From NCBI RefSeq assembly GCF_006517535.1, contig NZ_VHQH01000001.1, positions 62,001 through 126,000 of the forward strand: a DNA stretch of 64,000 nt, in the 5' to 3' direction. Under the pieces are notes generated by a model. It saw only the letters and a program-made list of their open reading frames with translations, did not search any database and was not told the origin of the DNA. A program made the translations under genes and the position numbers. Of the stretch, positions 1 to 9,051 are shown one piece after another. Source of the DNA: Schumannella sp. 10F1B-5-1. Its GTDB lineage: Bacteria > Actinomycetota > Actinomycetes > Actinomycetales > Microbacteriaceae. Within the stretch, counting starts at the first letter, position 1, and each line of letters starts with the position of its first letter.

Positions 1-60
1 GCGAGTTGCCCAGTTCTGCTGGGTTCGACGGCGCCAACCCGACCGAAATGGGCAACTCGC
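1..60. repeat. palindromic element inside the pxpB linker
   Basis: Perfect 12-base arms GCGAGTTGCCCA (1-12) and TGGGCAACTCGC (49-60) enclose a second symmetric stem GGGTT (21-25) / AACCC (36-40). The visible part is symmetric about its centre and is exactly 60 bases, that is 20 codons, so it keeps the reading frame. The arms may extend beyond the window edge. It is coding here, which separates it from an ordinary terminator. Confidence 0.75.
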
Positions 61-1565
61 GACCTACGTCGAGCACGGGGAGCGGGGACTCAGCGCTGGG
101 CGGGAGCGCCGCATCCACCGAACCCCTGCCGCGCGAGATCGAGGTCGTCTACGACGGACCCGATCTGGATGCGGTCGCCGAGCTCAGCGGACTCCCCCGT
201 GACGAGGTCATCGCCGCGCACAGCGGGGCCGAGCACCGCGTCGGCTGGTTCGGGTTCGCGCCCGGCTTCGCCTACCTCGACACGGACTATCCCGACAGCG
301 CGGCACCCGCCCTCGCGCTGCCGCGACGTGCATCGCCGCGCGTGCGCATCGACGCCGGCTCGGTCGCGATCGCCGGAGGGCAGACCGTGATCTACCCGGG
401 CGGGACCCCGGGCGGCTGGCACCTCATCGGCCGGACGGATGCGCGGCTCTGGGATCTCGAGCGCGATCCGCCCGCGCTGCTCGACGTCGGCGAGCGCGTG
501 CGCTTTGTTCCCGTCGAGCGTCTGACCGATCATCTGCAGCGCGCGGAAGCGACCCCGCCCGACGCGCGCGACTCGAGCGGGCCCGAGCTTCGTATCCTCG
601 CCGCTCGTCCGGGTGCGACCGTGCAGGACGGCGGCCGCACCGGCTGGACCCGCTTCGGCGTCACGGTCTCGGGCCCGGCCGACCGCGCCGCGTTCGACCT
701 CGCGAACCGCCTCGTCGGCAACCCGGCCGGGACCGCGGCGATCGAGGTCACGCTCGGCGGGCTCGCCGCCGTCGCCGACGCGGGCGCCGACGCGGGGCGG
801 TGGATGTCGCTCACCGGCGCCCCGGCCCCGGTCACCCTCGACGATCACCCGGTCGCCGACACGGCGCTGTTCTGGGTTCCCGCCGGCGCGCGGCTCGAGC
901 TCGGCACCCCGCCGATCGGCGTGCGCAGCTACCTCGCGGTCGCCGGCGGAGTCGTGACCGCCCGCGTGCTGGGCTCGATGAGCACCGACACGCTCGCCGG
1001 CCTCGGCCCGGCGCCGCTCGCGGCGGGCGCGTCGCTCGCCCTGGGCGATCCGAGCGGCGTCGACCCCGACTCGCCCGCCGCCAGCAGCGCGTCCGCCGCC
1101 GACAGCGCAGCCGCCGCCGCCGGCACCGCCAGCATCGCCACCGCGGCCGACTCCGCCGGCGCGGCCCGCCGCATCCCCGTCGGCCCGACGACCGTGCGCT
1201 TCACCTGGGGTCCGCGGGATGCGCTGCTCACGCCGCACGACCGGGCGACGCTCACCGCGTCGACGTGGCGGGTGAGCGCGCAGGCCGACCGGGTCGGGGT
1301 GCGGCTCGAGGGCGCGATCGTGGGCAGCGCATCCGGGGACCTGCCGAGCGAGGGGATCGCGGAGGGCGCGATCCAGCTGCCGCCGTCGGGTGAGCCGATC
1401 GTGTTCCTGGCCGATCATCCGGTGACCGGCGGCTACCCGGTGGTGGGCGTGGTGGTCGCCGCCGATCTCGGACTGCTGGCGCAGGCACGGCCGGGCGTCG
1501 AGGTGCGGCTGCGTCCGGTCGGCGGCGCGGGCCTGCTGCACGACGGGATGCGCGTCGCATGCTGA
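1..1565 (+). CDS. 5-oxoprolinase subunits PxpB and PxpC fused (partial, 5' end outside the window)
   Basis: The product should help hydrolyse 5-oxoproline to glutamate with ATP, in the cytosol, together with a PxpA partner not seen here. The C-terminal half of PxpB (KipI) is recognisable by FAPGFAYL and the glycine-rich IAGGQT...GGWHLIGRT stretch. PxpC (KipA) follows from about residue 195 of the visible part (VQDGGRTGWTRFGV, GPADRAAFDLANRL). The usual N-terminal 80 residues of PxpB are missing and the frame is open to the window edge, so the true start is probably upstream; a TTG at 6 is the only start seen. About 40 extra Ser/Gly/Pro residues sit in the PxpB linker, partly encoded by a perfect palindrome, and an Ala/Ser-rich insert lies in PxpC at about residues 352-395. 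Confidence 0.85.
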   Translation, partial: ELPSSAGFDGANPTEMGNSRPTSSTGSGDSALGGSAASTEPLPREIEVVYDGPDLDAVAELSGLPRDEVIAAHSGAEHRVGWFGFAPGFAYLDTDYPDSAAPALALPRRASPRVRIDAGSVAIAGGQTVIYPGGTPGGWHLIGRTDARLWDLERDPPALLDVGERVRFVPVERLTDHLQRAEATPPDARDSSGPELRILAARPGATVQDGGRTGWTRFGVTVSGPADRAAFDLANRLVGNPAGTAAIEVTLGGLAAVADAGADAGRWMSLTGAPAPVTLDDHPVADTALFWVPAGARLELGTPPIGVRSYLAVAGGVVTARVLGSMSTDTLAGLGPAPLAAGASLALGDPSGVDPDSPAASSASAADSAAAAAGTASIATAADSAGAARRIPVGPTTVRFTWGPRDALLTPHDRATLTASTWRVSAQADRVGVRLEGAIVGSASGDLPSEGIAEGAIQLPPSGEPIVFLADHPVTGGYPVVGVVVAADLGLLAQARPGVEVRLRPVGGAGLLHDGMRVAC

Positions 1566-1623
1566 CCGCCGCGCCGCGCCGCGCGGCCGGATGCCCGCGA
1601 GGGACACCCGGCCGCGCATCCAC

Positions 1624-2259
1624 TCAGAGCGTGATCGTCTGCCCGTCGGCCAGGGTCACGAGCTCCTGCCCGGTGAGCTGCTGCGCGAACTGCGCGAACG
1701 AGCTCTTGCCGGCGTCGCTGAGCATGAGGTCGTGGATCTGGATCGCGCGGGCCGGCTTCACGGCGCGCACGAAGTCGACGAGCTCGCCGAGCTTCGTCCA
1801 CGGGCCCGAGGTCGGCACGAGCAGCGTCGCGACCGACGCCTCGGGCACGAAGTAGGCGTCGCCGGGGTGGTAGACCTCGCCGGCGATGAGGTAGCCGACG
1901 TTGCTCATCTCGGGCACGTCGGCGTGGATGACGGCGTGGGATCCGCCGACGGCCTCGACCGGGAATCCGGCGGCCTCGAAGGTGTCGCCCGCGGCGACGG
2001 CGGTGACGCGCCCGTCGTGCGCGCCGAGTTCGGCGGCCACGTTCGCGGGGGCCCAGACGTGCAGCTCGGGCTGCGCATCCAGGGCGGCCGTGAGGATGCC
2101 GGCGTCGAAGTGGTCGGGGTGGTCGTGGGTGATGAGCACGGCGCTCGTGCCGGCGACGAGCTCGGCGGAGTTCGGCGTGTAGGCGCCCGGGTCGATGACG
2201 AGGGAGCGGTCGCCGTCGGTCAGCACGATGGTGGCGTGGGTGTGCTTGGTGAGTTCCAT
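1624..2259 (-). CDS. metallo-beta-lactamase-fold metal-dependent hydrolase (UlaG-like)
   Basis: A 211-residue single-domain hydrolase. The metal-binding signature HDHPDH is seen near residue 45, after LVIDPGAYTPN, and further His/Asp ligands are spread as in UlaG/YtnP-type proteins. Substrate is not predictable. A GTG at 2268 also opens the frame, but it lies inside the -10 box, so the ATG at 2259 was chosen; it sits 7 bases after TATAGT and is likely the first base of a leaderless message. It is divergent from a MarR regulator that shares one operator with it, so it is probably the regulator's target. Confidence 0.8.
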   Translation of the reverse strand: MELTKHTHATIVLTDGDRSLVIDPGAYTPNSAELVAGTSAVLITHDHPDHFDAGILTAALDAQPELHVWAPANVAAELGAHDGRVTAVAAGDTFEAAGFPVEAVGGSHAVIHADVPEMSNVGYLIAGEVYHPGDAYFVPEASVATLLVPTSGPWTKLGELVDFVRAVKPARAIQIHDLMLSDAGKSSFAQFAQQLTGQELVTLADGQTITL

Positions 2260-2266
2260 GCGCGCC

Positions 2267-2291
2267 ACTATATACAGATTGACTGTATAGT
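2267..2291. promoter_or_regulatory. shared operator and back-to-back leaderless promoters for the hydrolase and marR
   Basis: TATACAG (2271-2277), five bases, CTGTATA (2283-2289) is a perfect inverted repeat, typical in size for a MarR dimer site. Each side carries a TATAGT -10 box: 2286-2291 on the plus strand, six bases before the marR ATG, and 2272-2267 on the minus strand, seven bases before the hydrolase ATG. One bound dimer would block both promoters. Confidence 0.75.
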
Positions 2292-2297
2292 TTCGGG

Positions 2298-2756
2298 ATG
2301 CGCGAGGATGAGCCGATGCCCGACTTCACGCTCGACGACGCCAACGCCTTCCGCGCGGCGATCGGCGACAGCGTGCGGGCCATCCGCCGCACCGAGACAA
2401 CCCCCGCGGGGCAGATCGAGGTGCTCGGCTATCTCGCCCGCGACGGAGCGCAGAGCATCGCGACGCTCGCCCGGCTGCGCCGGGTGCGGCACCAGACCAT
2501 GAGCGCGACGGTCGCCGACCTCGAGCGAGCCGGACTCGTCTCACGCGCACCCGACCCCGCCGACGCGCGCGGCGTGCTCATCACGGCGACGGATGCGGGC
2601 CTCGCCACGATCGTCGAGCTGCGCCTCCGCCGCTCGACCGAGCTGCACGATGCGGCGCACGCGGTGCTCACGCAAGAGGAGCGCGCGGCGCTCGTCACCG
2701 CGACGACCGCGCTGCACAAGCTGACCGCGTCGCTGCACGCGCGCGCGGAGGAGTAG
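2298..2756 (+). CDS. MarR family transcriptional regulator
   Basis: A 152-residue winged-helix regulator. The central part has the family helix-turn-helix and wing (IATLARLRRVRHQTMSATVA, then LVSRAPDPADARGVLI). The ATG at 2298 begins six bases after a TATAGT box, so the message is probably leaderless; a second ATG is 12 codons further in the leader-like start (MPDFTL) but has no better signal. It likely represses itself and the divergent metallo-hydrolase through the palindrome between them. The ligand is unknown. Confidence 0.88.
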   Translation: MREDEPMPDFTLDDANAFRAAIGDSVRAIRRTETTPAGQIEVLGYLARDGAQSIATLARLRRVRHQTMSATVADLERAGLVSRAPDPADARGVLITATDAGLATIVELRLRRSTELHDAAHAVLTQEERAALVTATTALHKLTASLHARAEE

Positions 2757-2796
2757 GGAAGGCCACTGAGCGGGAGATCTGGCGAGCGTCGTGCCC

Positions 2797-3951
2797 TCAG
2801 TCGCGAGAGCCGCGCTCTTCCAGCTCGTCGATGACGGCCTGCTCCGCGGCAGTGACGGAGCCGTCGATGTTGGCGATCAGCTCCGCAGCCTTCACCAGGT
2901 CGCTGAGATCACCGGTCTCGGCGTCGACTCGCGCCCACACCTCGTCTTCATCGACATCGATGACTCGAGCGAGCTGGTCGTCGGTCACTTCGTGCCGCTC
3001 CTTGACCAGGCGCGTGAGCTGGCGGAACAGCAGAGCCTCATCGTCGGCGATCTTCTCATCGGCCTGCACGACCAACCAGGCGATCCAGAGCAACAGCTGC
3101 GGGTGTGCCGTACGGTCAGCGATGCGTTCGGCGGCCTCGATCACGCGAGCCTGGTTGCGGTAGACCTGCCGCGCATGCCGACCGGCCATCCGGGTCGTCC
3201 AGAAGTTCAGTGCGGTCGCGAGTGGGATCCCGACGAGCGGGATGCCGATCTTGATCAGATTGCGCTGAAGCAGATAGGTGCCGAGCACCGGAATGCTCTG
3301 CACCGCCGCAAGCGTCGCGCCGGAGAAGATCTTCTTGATCGCCGGCCGGATCACGACCGGGACCGCCTTGAGCGCGCCCTCCCGCAGCAGCTCGCCGCCC
3401 TTGATGGAGAAGGCGACCTTCACGAGGTCCCAGAGATCATCGGGGTCATTGATGTCGATCGGGACCCGATAGAGCACCGCCAGATCATGCGCGAGTCGGA
3501 TCTGCAGCTGAGTCGTGAACGCGAGGTCGATCACGAAGGTGACGCCGGCGGCGGGAAGCGTCAGAGGCGATGCCCCTCCCGCGGACCCGATCGTCGCGAC
3601 GACAGCCGCCGAGTACGCTGCCGCCGATGCTGCCCCCTCGAGCGCCGCATAGCGCGCCGCCATCTTGATGCGCTGGTCGACGATCACATCCGCCGGAGCG
3701 CCTTCGTACTTCTCCTGGAACCATTCGTAGGTGGCTGTCTTCGTGTAGGTCTCGAGCGCGTGGGCAATCAGCTTGGAGAACCAGTTCCCTGACTTCAGGT
3801 CGTCGCCAGTGAGGCCCTTCACCCACTCACGAAGATCTTCGGTCTCCTCCTCGACCTCCGCCCGCTCGATATCCGTGAACTCGCGAGGGAGCTTCGGGTC
3901 ATCGACAGCGTCGGCTTGGCTCTCGCTATCGGATTCCGGGTGCTGGGGCAT
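2797..3951 (-). CDS. EcsC-like and TerB-like domain protein
   Basis: A 384-residue protein with no signal peptide. Residues about 105-215 are Ala/Gly-rich helices followed by FVIDLAFTTQLQIRLAHDLAVLYR, which resembles EcsC-family proteins. The C-terminal 100 residues (LWIAWLVVQADEKIADDEALL and IANIDGSVTAAEQAVIDEL) look like the two acidic helical repeats of a TerB-like metal-binding domain. The first 45 residues are acidic and probably disordered. AAGGA stands before the ATG at 3951. Membrane association is likely from the hydrophobic helices, but no function is proven for the family. Confidence 0.6.
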   Translation of the reverse strand: MPQHPESDSESQADAVDDPKLPREFTDIERAEVEEETEDLREWVKGLTGDDLKSGNWFSKLIAHALETYTKTATYEWFQEKYEGAPADVIVDQRIKMAARYAALEGAASAAAYSAAVVATIGSAGGASPLTLPAAGVTFVIDLAFTTQLQIRLAHDLAVLYRVPIDINDPDDLWDLVKVAFSIKGGELLREGALKAVPVVIRPAIKKIFSGATLAAVQSIPVLGTYLLQRNLIKIGIPLVGIPLATALNFWTTRMAGRHARQVYRNQARVIEAAERIADRTAHPQLLLWIAWLVVQADEKIADDEALLFRQLTRLVKERHEVTDDQLARVIDVDEDEVWARVDAETGDLSDLVKAAELIANIDGSVTAAEQAVIDELEERGSRD

Positions 3952-4072
3952 GAGTCGTTCCTTCGTCGTTCGGGCTTGTTCGACAGACTCTCAGGTGCCA
4001 GCGACACCGACTGCTTCTCGCGTGCGCTTCACCCGCTTTTCACCCGCGGACTGGGGTACCGCCGGCGCCGCG

Positions 4073-5485
4073 TCAGCGGTGCGCCGCGTACTGCTCCCGG
4101 ATGATCGGCTCGGCCGGCTCGTCGTAGGTCGCCTCGGCGGGCACGGTCCACTCGGGTCGAACGCCGGTGAGCGCCCAGGCGGCCTGCGCCGCCGCGCCCG
4201 CGGCGACGTACTCCCCCGGCGTCGGCACGATGACCGGCCGGCCGAAGACCTGCGCCGCGATCGTGGCGACGGCGGTGCTCTGGGCGGCGCCGCCGACGAG
4301 CAGGATGCGCCGCACATCCACCCCCTGGGCGAGCACGGCGTCGAGTCCCTCGGCCAGTCCGCACAGCATCCCCTCGATCGCGGCGCGGGCGAGGTTCTCG
4401 CGGGTCGTGCCGGCGAGGGTGAGGCCGAACAGGGATGCGGTGGCGTCGGGCAGGTTCGGAGTGCGCTCGCCCTCGAACCACGGCTGCAGCACCAGACCAC
4501 CCGAGCCGGGTGCGGCGGCGAGCGCGAGGCGTCCGAGCTCGTCGTGGTCGACGCCCAGCAGGCGCGCGGTCGCGTCGAGCACCCGGGCCGCGTTGAGCGT
4601 CGCGACGAGCGGCAGGAACGCGCCGGAGGCATCGGCGAAGCCCGCGACCGTGCCCGTCTCGTCGGTCACGACCTGCTCGGTCACGGCGAAGACGGTGCCG
4701 CTCGTGCCGAGCGAGACGACCACGTCTCCTTCCCGCGCGCCGAGACCGAGGGCCGCCCCGGCGTTGTCGCCGGCACCCGGGCCGACGACAAGACCGGCCG
4801 GGATGCCGGGCAGCTGGGCGGTGACGCCCGCCGACTCCCCCGGGCCGAGCACGCGCGGCAGCACGACCTCGTCGTCAGCGGCTCCGCGGCCGAGCGCGGC
4901 GACCAGGAGTCCGCGATCCCACGCCTCGTCCGACGGCGACCAGTACCCGGTTCCGCTCGCGTCGGAGCGATCCGTCGTCAGCTCGGCGAGATCGCGCGAG
5001 CCGCGCAGCCGCCAGCTCAGCCAGTCGTGCGGCAGCGCGACCGCCGCGACGCGGCCCGCGTTCTCGGGCTCCGCATCCCGCAGCCAGCGCAGCTTCGTCG
5101 CCGTGAACGACGCCACCGGAACGCTGCCCGTGCGCCGCGCCAGCTCCGCCGCGCCGAGCTCGGCGATCAGGTCGGCCGCGGCGCCGGCCGAGCGGGTGTC
5201 GTTCCACAGCAGCGCCGGTCGGATCACGTCGCCCGCCGCATCCAGTACCACCATGCCGTGCTGCTGCGCCGCGACCGAGATCGCCGCCACGTCGTCGAGG
5301 CCGCCCGCGTCGGCGACCGCCGCCAGCAGCGCCTCCCACCAGGCATCGGGGTGCACCTCGGTGCCATCGGGATGCGCGGCGCGCCCCGAGCGCACGACCG
5401 CGCCGCTCGCGGCATCGCGCACGACGACCTTGCACGACTGGGTCGACGAGTCGACTCCGGCGACCAGGACAGCAGCGTCACTCAC
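4073..5485 (-). CDS. xylB: xylulokinase
   Basis: Phosphorylates D-xylulose to xylulose 5-phosphate, the second step of xylose catabolism. The FGGY-kinase N-lobe begins [15 protein letters not shown], the substrate region includes [11 protein letters not shown] and LLWNDTRS, and the C-lobe has the nucleotide-binding LVGGAAQS. Length of 470 residues is normal. The GTG at 5485 was preferred because GAGAGG lies nine bases before it; the ATG at 5494 touches that same ribosome site. It lies 26 bases after xylA on the same strand, so the two form an operon. Confidence 0.93.
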   Translation of the reverse strand: MSDAAVLVAGVDSSTQSCKVVVRDAASGAVVRSGRAAHPDGTEVHPDAWWEALLAAVADAGGLDDVAAISVAAQQHGMVVLDAAGDVIRPALLWNDTRSAGAAADLIAELGAAELARRTGSVPVASFTATKLRWLRDAEPENAGRVAAVALPHDWLSWRLRGSRDLAELTTDRSDASGTGYWSPSDEAWDRGLLVAALGRGAADDEVVLPRVLGPGESAGVTAQLPGIPAGLVVGPGAGDNAGAALGLGAREGDVVVSLGTSGTVFAVTEQVVTDETGTVAGFADASGAFLPLVATLNAARVLDATARLLGVDHDELGRLALAAAPGSGGLVLQPWFEGERTPNLPDATASLFGLTLAGTTRENLARAAIEGMLCGLAEGLDAVLAQGVDVRRILLVGGAAQSTAVATIAAQVFGRPVIVPTPGEYVAAGAAAQAAWALTGVRPEWTVPAEATYDEPAEPIIREQYAAHR

Positions 5486-5511
5486 GCGGGACATCCTCTC
5501 GCGATCGCGCG

Positions 5512-6699
5512 TCAGCGTGCGCCGAGGAGGTGCTCGGTGGCGAGCTGCTGCAGGCGCACGAAGCCGAAGCCCTTGCCGCCGAGATAGGCGTCGGCGTCGA
5601 AGTCCTCGAACGCCGTGCGGTCGGCGAGCAGGTCGTCGTAGCTCTCACCGGCGCCGAGAGTCGGCGTCGACAAGGCTTCGACCTGGGCGGCCTCGAGCGC
5701 CTGCTGCACCTCGGGGTCGGCGCGGAAGGCGGCGGCGCGCTCCTTGAGCAGCAGGTAGGTGCGCATGTTGGCCGCGGCGGAGTCCCAGACTCCGCTCTCG
5801 TCTTCGGTGCGGCTGGGCTTGTAGTCGAAGTGGCGCGGACCGTCGTAGGCGGGCACACCCCCGGGGCCGCCGTTCTCGAGCAGGTCGACCAGCGAGAAGG
5901 CGTTGTGCAGGTCGCCGTGGCCGAAGACGAGGTCCTGGTCGTACTTGATTCCGCGCTGACCGTTCAGGTCGATGTGGAAGAGCTTTCCGTGGTAGAGCGC
6001 CTGGGCGATGCCGGCGGTGAAGTTGAGCCCGGCCATCTGCTCGTGCCCGACCTCGGGGTTCACGCCGACGAGCTCGGGGCGCTCGAGCGAGTCGATGAAG
6101 GCGATCGCGTGACCGAGGGTGGGCAGCAGGATGTCGCCGCGGGGCTCGTTCGGCTTCGGCTCGATGGCGAAGCGGATGTCGTATCCCTTGTCGGTGACGT
6201 AGTCGCCGAGCAGGTTCACGGCCTCGCGGTAGCGCTCGAGCGCCTGACGGATGTCTTTGGCCGTGTCGTATTCGGCACCCTCGCGACCGCCCCACATGAC
6301 GAAGGTCTTCGCGCCGAGTTCGGCGGCGAGGTCGAGGTTGCGCAGCACCTTCCGCAGCGCGAAGCGTCGCACGGCCCGGTCGTTGGAGGTGAAGCCGCCG
6401 TCTTTGAAGACCGGCGCGCTGAACAGGTTGGTGGTGACCATGGGCACGACCATCCCGGTGTCGGCGAGGGCGCCCGTCAGCCGGTCGATCTGCGTCTGAC
6501 GTTCGGCATCGCTGGAGCCGAACGCGAACAGGTCGTCGTCGTGGAAGGTCAGGCCGTAGGCGCCGAGTTCGCGGAGCTTCTCGACCGCGTGCACGACGTC
6601 GAGCGGCGGGCGCGTGGGGCCGCCGAAGGGGTCGGTGCCGTTGTAGCCGACGGTCCAGAGGCCGAAGGAGAACTTGTCGGCGGGGGTGGGCTGAGGCAT
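5512..6699 (-). CDS. xylA: xylose isomerase
   Basis: Converts D-xylose to D-xylulose in the cytosol. The 395-residue sequence is a typical actinobacterial (class I) enzyme: [10 protein letters not shown] near the start, the HDDD substrate motif, [15 protein letters not shown] with the metal-binding glutamate, [11 protein letters not shown], and [15 protein letters not shown] with metal ligands. GGGAG precedes the ATG. It heads the xylAB operon and is divergent from a ROK repressor, the arrangement seen for XylR control in many actinobacteria. Confidence 0.96.
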   Translation of the reverse strand: MPQPTPADKFSFGLWTVGYNGTDPFGGPTRPPLDVVHAVEKLRELGAYGLTFHDDDLFAFGSSDAERQTQIDRLTGALADTGMVVPMVTTNLFSAPVFKDGGFTSNDRAVRRFALRKVLRNLDLAAELGAKTFVMWGGREGAEYDTAKDIRQALERYREAVNLLGDYVTDKGYDIRFAIEPKPNEPRGDILLPTLGHAIAFIDSLERPELVGVNPEVGHEQMAGLNFTAGIAQALYHGKLFHIDLNGQRGIKYDQDLVFGHGDLHNAFSLVDLLENGGPGGVPAYDGPRHFDYKPSRTEDESGVWDSAAANMRTYLLLKERAAAFRADPEVQQALEAAQVEALSTPTLGAGESYDDLLADRTAFEDFDADAYLGGKGFGFVRLQQLATEHLLGAR

Positions 6700-6727
6700 C
6701 GGATGCTCCCGTATTCGTCATCGAACA

Positions 6728-6750
6728 ATAAGTTGCGCTCGTCAACATAT
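6728..6750. promoter_or_regulatory. candidate XylR (ROK) operator between xylA and the repressor gene
   Basis: ATAAGTTG (6728-6735), seven bases, CAACATAT (6743-6750) is an inverted repeat with one mismatch, in the AT-richest stretch of the intergenic region. On the minus strand a TTGACG begins within its right arm and could be the xylA -35. Position and symmetry suit a ROK repressor that is released by xylose. Confidence 0.5.
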
Positions 6751-6777
6751 AGCGTCGGCGGCGGTTCCGCCACTCAT

Positions 6778-6783
6778 TAGGGT
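6778..6783 (+). promoter_or_regulatory. possible leaderless -10 box (TAGGGT) of the ROK gene
   Basis: TAGGGT ends six bases before the GTG at 6790, the spacing seen at other likely leaderless genes here. The same bases (AGGGTGA) could instead act as a ribosome binding site, so the reading is ambiguous. Confidence 0.35.
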
Positions 6784-6789
6784 GAAGCC

Positions 6790-7953
6790 GTGACGACCAG
6801 CGAGCGAGGAGCCGACAGCGTGCGGCGACGCAACCTCTCCCGGGTGCTCGCACTCGTGCACGAAGGCCGCGGCGTCGCACGATCGGGACTGACCGCGCAG
6901 ACCGGACTGAACCGGTCGACCGTGGCCGCGCTCGTGGCCGAGCTGATCGATCTCGGCCTGCTGCGCGAGACCGATCCTGTGCCCGTCGGCCGCGTCGGAC
7001 GACCTTCGCCGGCCGTGCAGCCGCATCCCGACGTCGTCGCCCTCGCGATCAACCCTGAGCTCGACGCGGTGACCGTCGGCGTGGTCGGCCTCGGCGCCCG
7101 CGTCGACGCCCGCGTTCGACATGCGGTCGGCCATCCGGTCACCGCCGACGAGACCGTGTCGATCGTGCGAGACGTGGTGGCGCGACTCCGGCGGGGTGCA
7201 CTGCGAGGTCGACGGCTGATCGGCGCCGGGATCGCGGTCCCCGGTCTCGTGCGCGACGACGGCCTGGTGCGATGGGCACCCCACCTCGACTGGACCGACG
7301 AGCCCCTCTCCGATGCGATCGCCGCCGCCCTGGGCGTGCCGGCATTCGCCGCGAACGACGCCACCCTCGGCGCCCGCGCCGAGCACATCTTCGGCGCCGG
7401 GCGCGGACTCGAGCACCTCGTCTACCTCAACGGCGGAGCCAGCGGAATCGGCGGCGGCGTCGTGGCCGCCGGCCGTCTCCTCGTCGGCGCCCGCGGCTAC
7501 GCCGGCGAGTTCGGCCGCAACCGGCCGGGACTCATCGACGAACGGGATCGGCGCACCGAGCAGGGGACGCTCGAAGACGAGGCGAGCAGGGCGCACCTGC
7601 TCCAGGCGACCGGGCTCGACGATGCCGACGAGCAGCAGCTCGCCGACGCGATCAGCTCGACCGATGATCGCGCCGTGCTCGACGAGGTCGCCCGCCAGCG
7701 CCGGGTCCTGGCCGTCGCGATCGGCGACGCCGTCAACGCGCTCGACCCCGAGGCCCTCGTGCTCGGCGGATTCCTGGCGGCGATCCTCGAATCCGACCCC
7801 GCCGACATGCACGCGCTGGTGCGCCGGCAGGTCAGCGGGCCCGCCGGCGAGCGGGTCGCGCTGCGGTCCGCGGCGCTGGGGCCGGAGCGACTGCTCATCG
7901 GCGCCGCCGAGCTCGCCTTCGCCCCGTTGCTCGCCGACCCCGCAGGCGCCTGA
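6790..7953 (+). CDS. ROK family transcriptional repressor, likely XylR
   Basis: A 387-residue regulator with an N-terminal winged helix (VARSGLTAQTGLNRSTVAAL) and a C-terminal sugar-binding ROK domain (ALGVPAFAANDATLGA, LNGGASGIGGGVVAAG, GYAGEFG). The usual ROK zinc motif CxCGxxGC is absent; the matching stretch reads NRPGLIDERDRR, as in many actinobacterial XylR-type members. Divergence from xylAB and the palindrome between them indicate that it represses xylose genes and probably itself. Confidence 0.85.
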   Translation: MTTSERGADSVRRRNLSRVLALVHEGRGVARSGLTAQTGLNRSTVAALVAELIDLGLLRETDPVPVGRVGRPSPAVQPHPDVVALAINPELDAVTVGVVGLGARVDARVRHAVGHPVTADETVSIVRDVVARLRRGALRGRRLIGAGIAVPGLVRDDGLVRWAPHLDWTDEPLSDAIAAALGVPAFAANDATLGARAEHIFGAGRGLEHLVYLNGGASGIGGGVVAAGRLLVGARGYAGEFGRNRPGLIDERDRRTEQGTLEDEASRAHLLQATGLDDADEQQLADAISSTDDRAVLDEVARQRRVLAVAIGDAVNALDPEALVLGGFLAAILESDPADMHALVRRQVSGPAGERVALRSAALGPERLLIGAAELAFAPLLADPAGA

Positions 7954-7989
7954 CCGTTCAGGCCCGGCCCTCGACGCCGCACCCCGTCG

Positions 7990-9006
7990 TCACGGGTGAG
8001 ATGCCGACCTCGCGGACCCCGCGGCGACCGGATACGACACGTAGGAGAAGCGCCGCGCATCCGGAGCCCAGCTGTTCACGTTGATCGTGCCCTGACCGCC
8101 CGGCACCGGGATGCGCGCCAGCGGCGCCGCCCAGTCGTCGGTCGCGACGACGACGAGGTGCACGGGAAGGTCGGCGGGATGCCCCTCCGTTCCCGGCGGG
8201 AACTCGAGGTAGACGGCGTACCGGCCGTCGGGTGCGAGGTGCGGGAACCAGTCGACGGTCTCGCTCTCGACGAGACGCTCGACCTCGGCGGCGGCGTCCC
8301 GCCCGGCGGCGTCACCGGTCGCCGCGGACTCGCCGGCCGCCGCGGACTCACCGGTCGCTACGTTGCCGCGGATCCGCGCGAGCTGCGCGTGCCCGGGTCG
8401 GGTCGCCCAGCGCTCGGTGTTGAACAGGATCCACTCGCCATCGGGCGACCACTCCGGCCCGTCGATGTGGCCGTCGCCGGTGTCGACGAACGTCGAGGGC
8501 CCGCCGGTCGCCGGCATGATCGCGAGCACGCCCGGATGCGCGAAGTCGGTCATGCGCACATAGGCGAGCCGTCGCCCGTCGGGACTCACCCCGTGCAGGA
8601 AGCGCCAGACGCCGTCGTCGCTCGTGACACGGCGCACGGCCCCGCCGCTCAGCGCGCCGCGATAGATGTGCCCGTCCTGAGCGGACATGAACACCTGGTC
8701 GCCGTCGGGGTCGAGCACGTGATCGTTGTTGATCGGCGGCAGGCCCTCGTGCGCGATGCGGCGCAGGGCCGGGCGATCGGCGTTCTCCGCGCCTGCATCG
8801 AGATCGAGCATCCACAGCGCGCCGTCGCCGTTGACCACGAGCCCGGCGCCGTCGAGGGTCCAGTTCGGCGCCTCGACGAGCATGTCGTCGCTCGCGAAGA
8901 CGACCTCGTCGCGGCCGCTCTCGATGTCGTAGACGTGGATGCGCGCGGTCTGCCCGCGCGCGAGGACGCGGCCGGGCAGGTCCTCGTCGTCAGCCGCGTC
9001 GCTCAT
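7990..9006 (-). CDS. TolB-like beta-propeller protein
   Basis: A 338-residue protein made of repeated WD40/PD40-type blades: WTLDGAGLVVNGDGALWMLDL, LDPDGDQVFMSAQDGHIY, VSPDGRRLAYV, WSPDGEWILFNT and LAPDGRYAVYLEFP. No signal peptide is seen, so it is probably cytosolic. A short Ala/Gly/Glu insert with repeated AAGESAAAGE units interrupts one blade at about residue 228. The ATG at 9006 follows an ACGCTA (TAGCGT on the minus strand) by seven bases; a GTG at 9015 is the alternative. Related proteins are annotated as transporters or oligopeptidase-like domains, without proven function. Confidence 0.7.
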   Translation of the reverse strand: MSDAADDEDLPGRVLARGQTARIHVYDIESGRDEVVFASDDMLVEAPNWTLDGAGLVVNGDGALWMLDLDAGAENADRPALRRIAHEGLPPINNDHVLDPDGDQVFMSAQDGHIYRGALSGGAVRRVTSDDGVWRFLHGVSPDGRRLAYVRMTDFAHPGVLAIMPATGGPSTFVDTGDGHIDGPEWSPDGEWILFNTERWATRPGHAQLARIRGNVATGESAAAGESAATGDAAGRDAAAEVERLVESETVDWFPHLAPDGRYAVYLEFPPGTEGHPADLPVHLVVVATDDWAAPLARIPVPGGQGTINVNSWAPDARRFSYVSYPVAAGSARSASHP

Positions 9007-9013
9007 CACGCTC

Positions 9014-9019
9014 ACGCTA
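9014..9019 (-). promoter_or_regulatory. leaderless -10 box (TAGCGT) of the beta-propeller gene
   Basis: TAGCGT on the minus strand ends seven bases before the ATG at 9006. This matches the spacing at 11719, 30669, 52270 and 54794. Confidence 0.5.
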
Positions 9020-9051
9020 TCCGCGCCGCGCGCCGATCCCGAGAGTCGCCC

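Noticed and set aside
90-1619. Long open frame antisense to the PxpB-PxpC gene
   Set aside because: It is Arg/Gly/Ala-rich without recognisable motifs and mirrors the codon pattern of the plus-strand gene. Such antisense frames are frequent throughout because stop codons are scarce at this GC content.
5530-6780. 416-codon plus-strand frame opposite xylA
   Set aside because: xylA on the other strand is certain, and this frame has only composition-driven low-complexity sequence.
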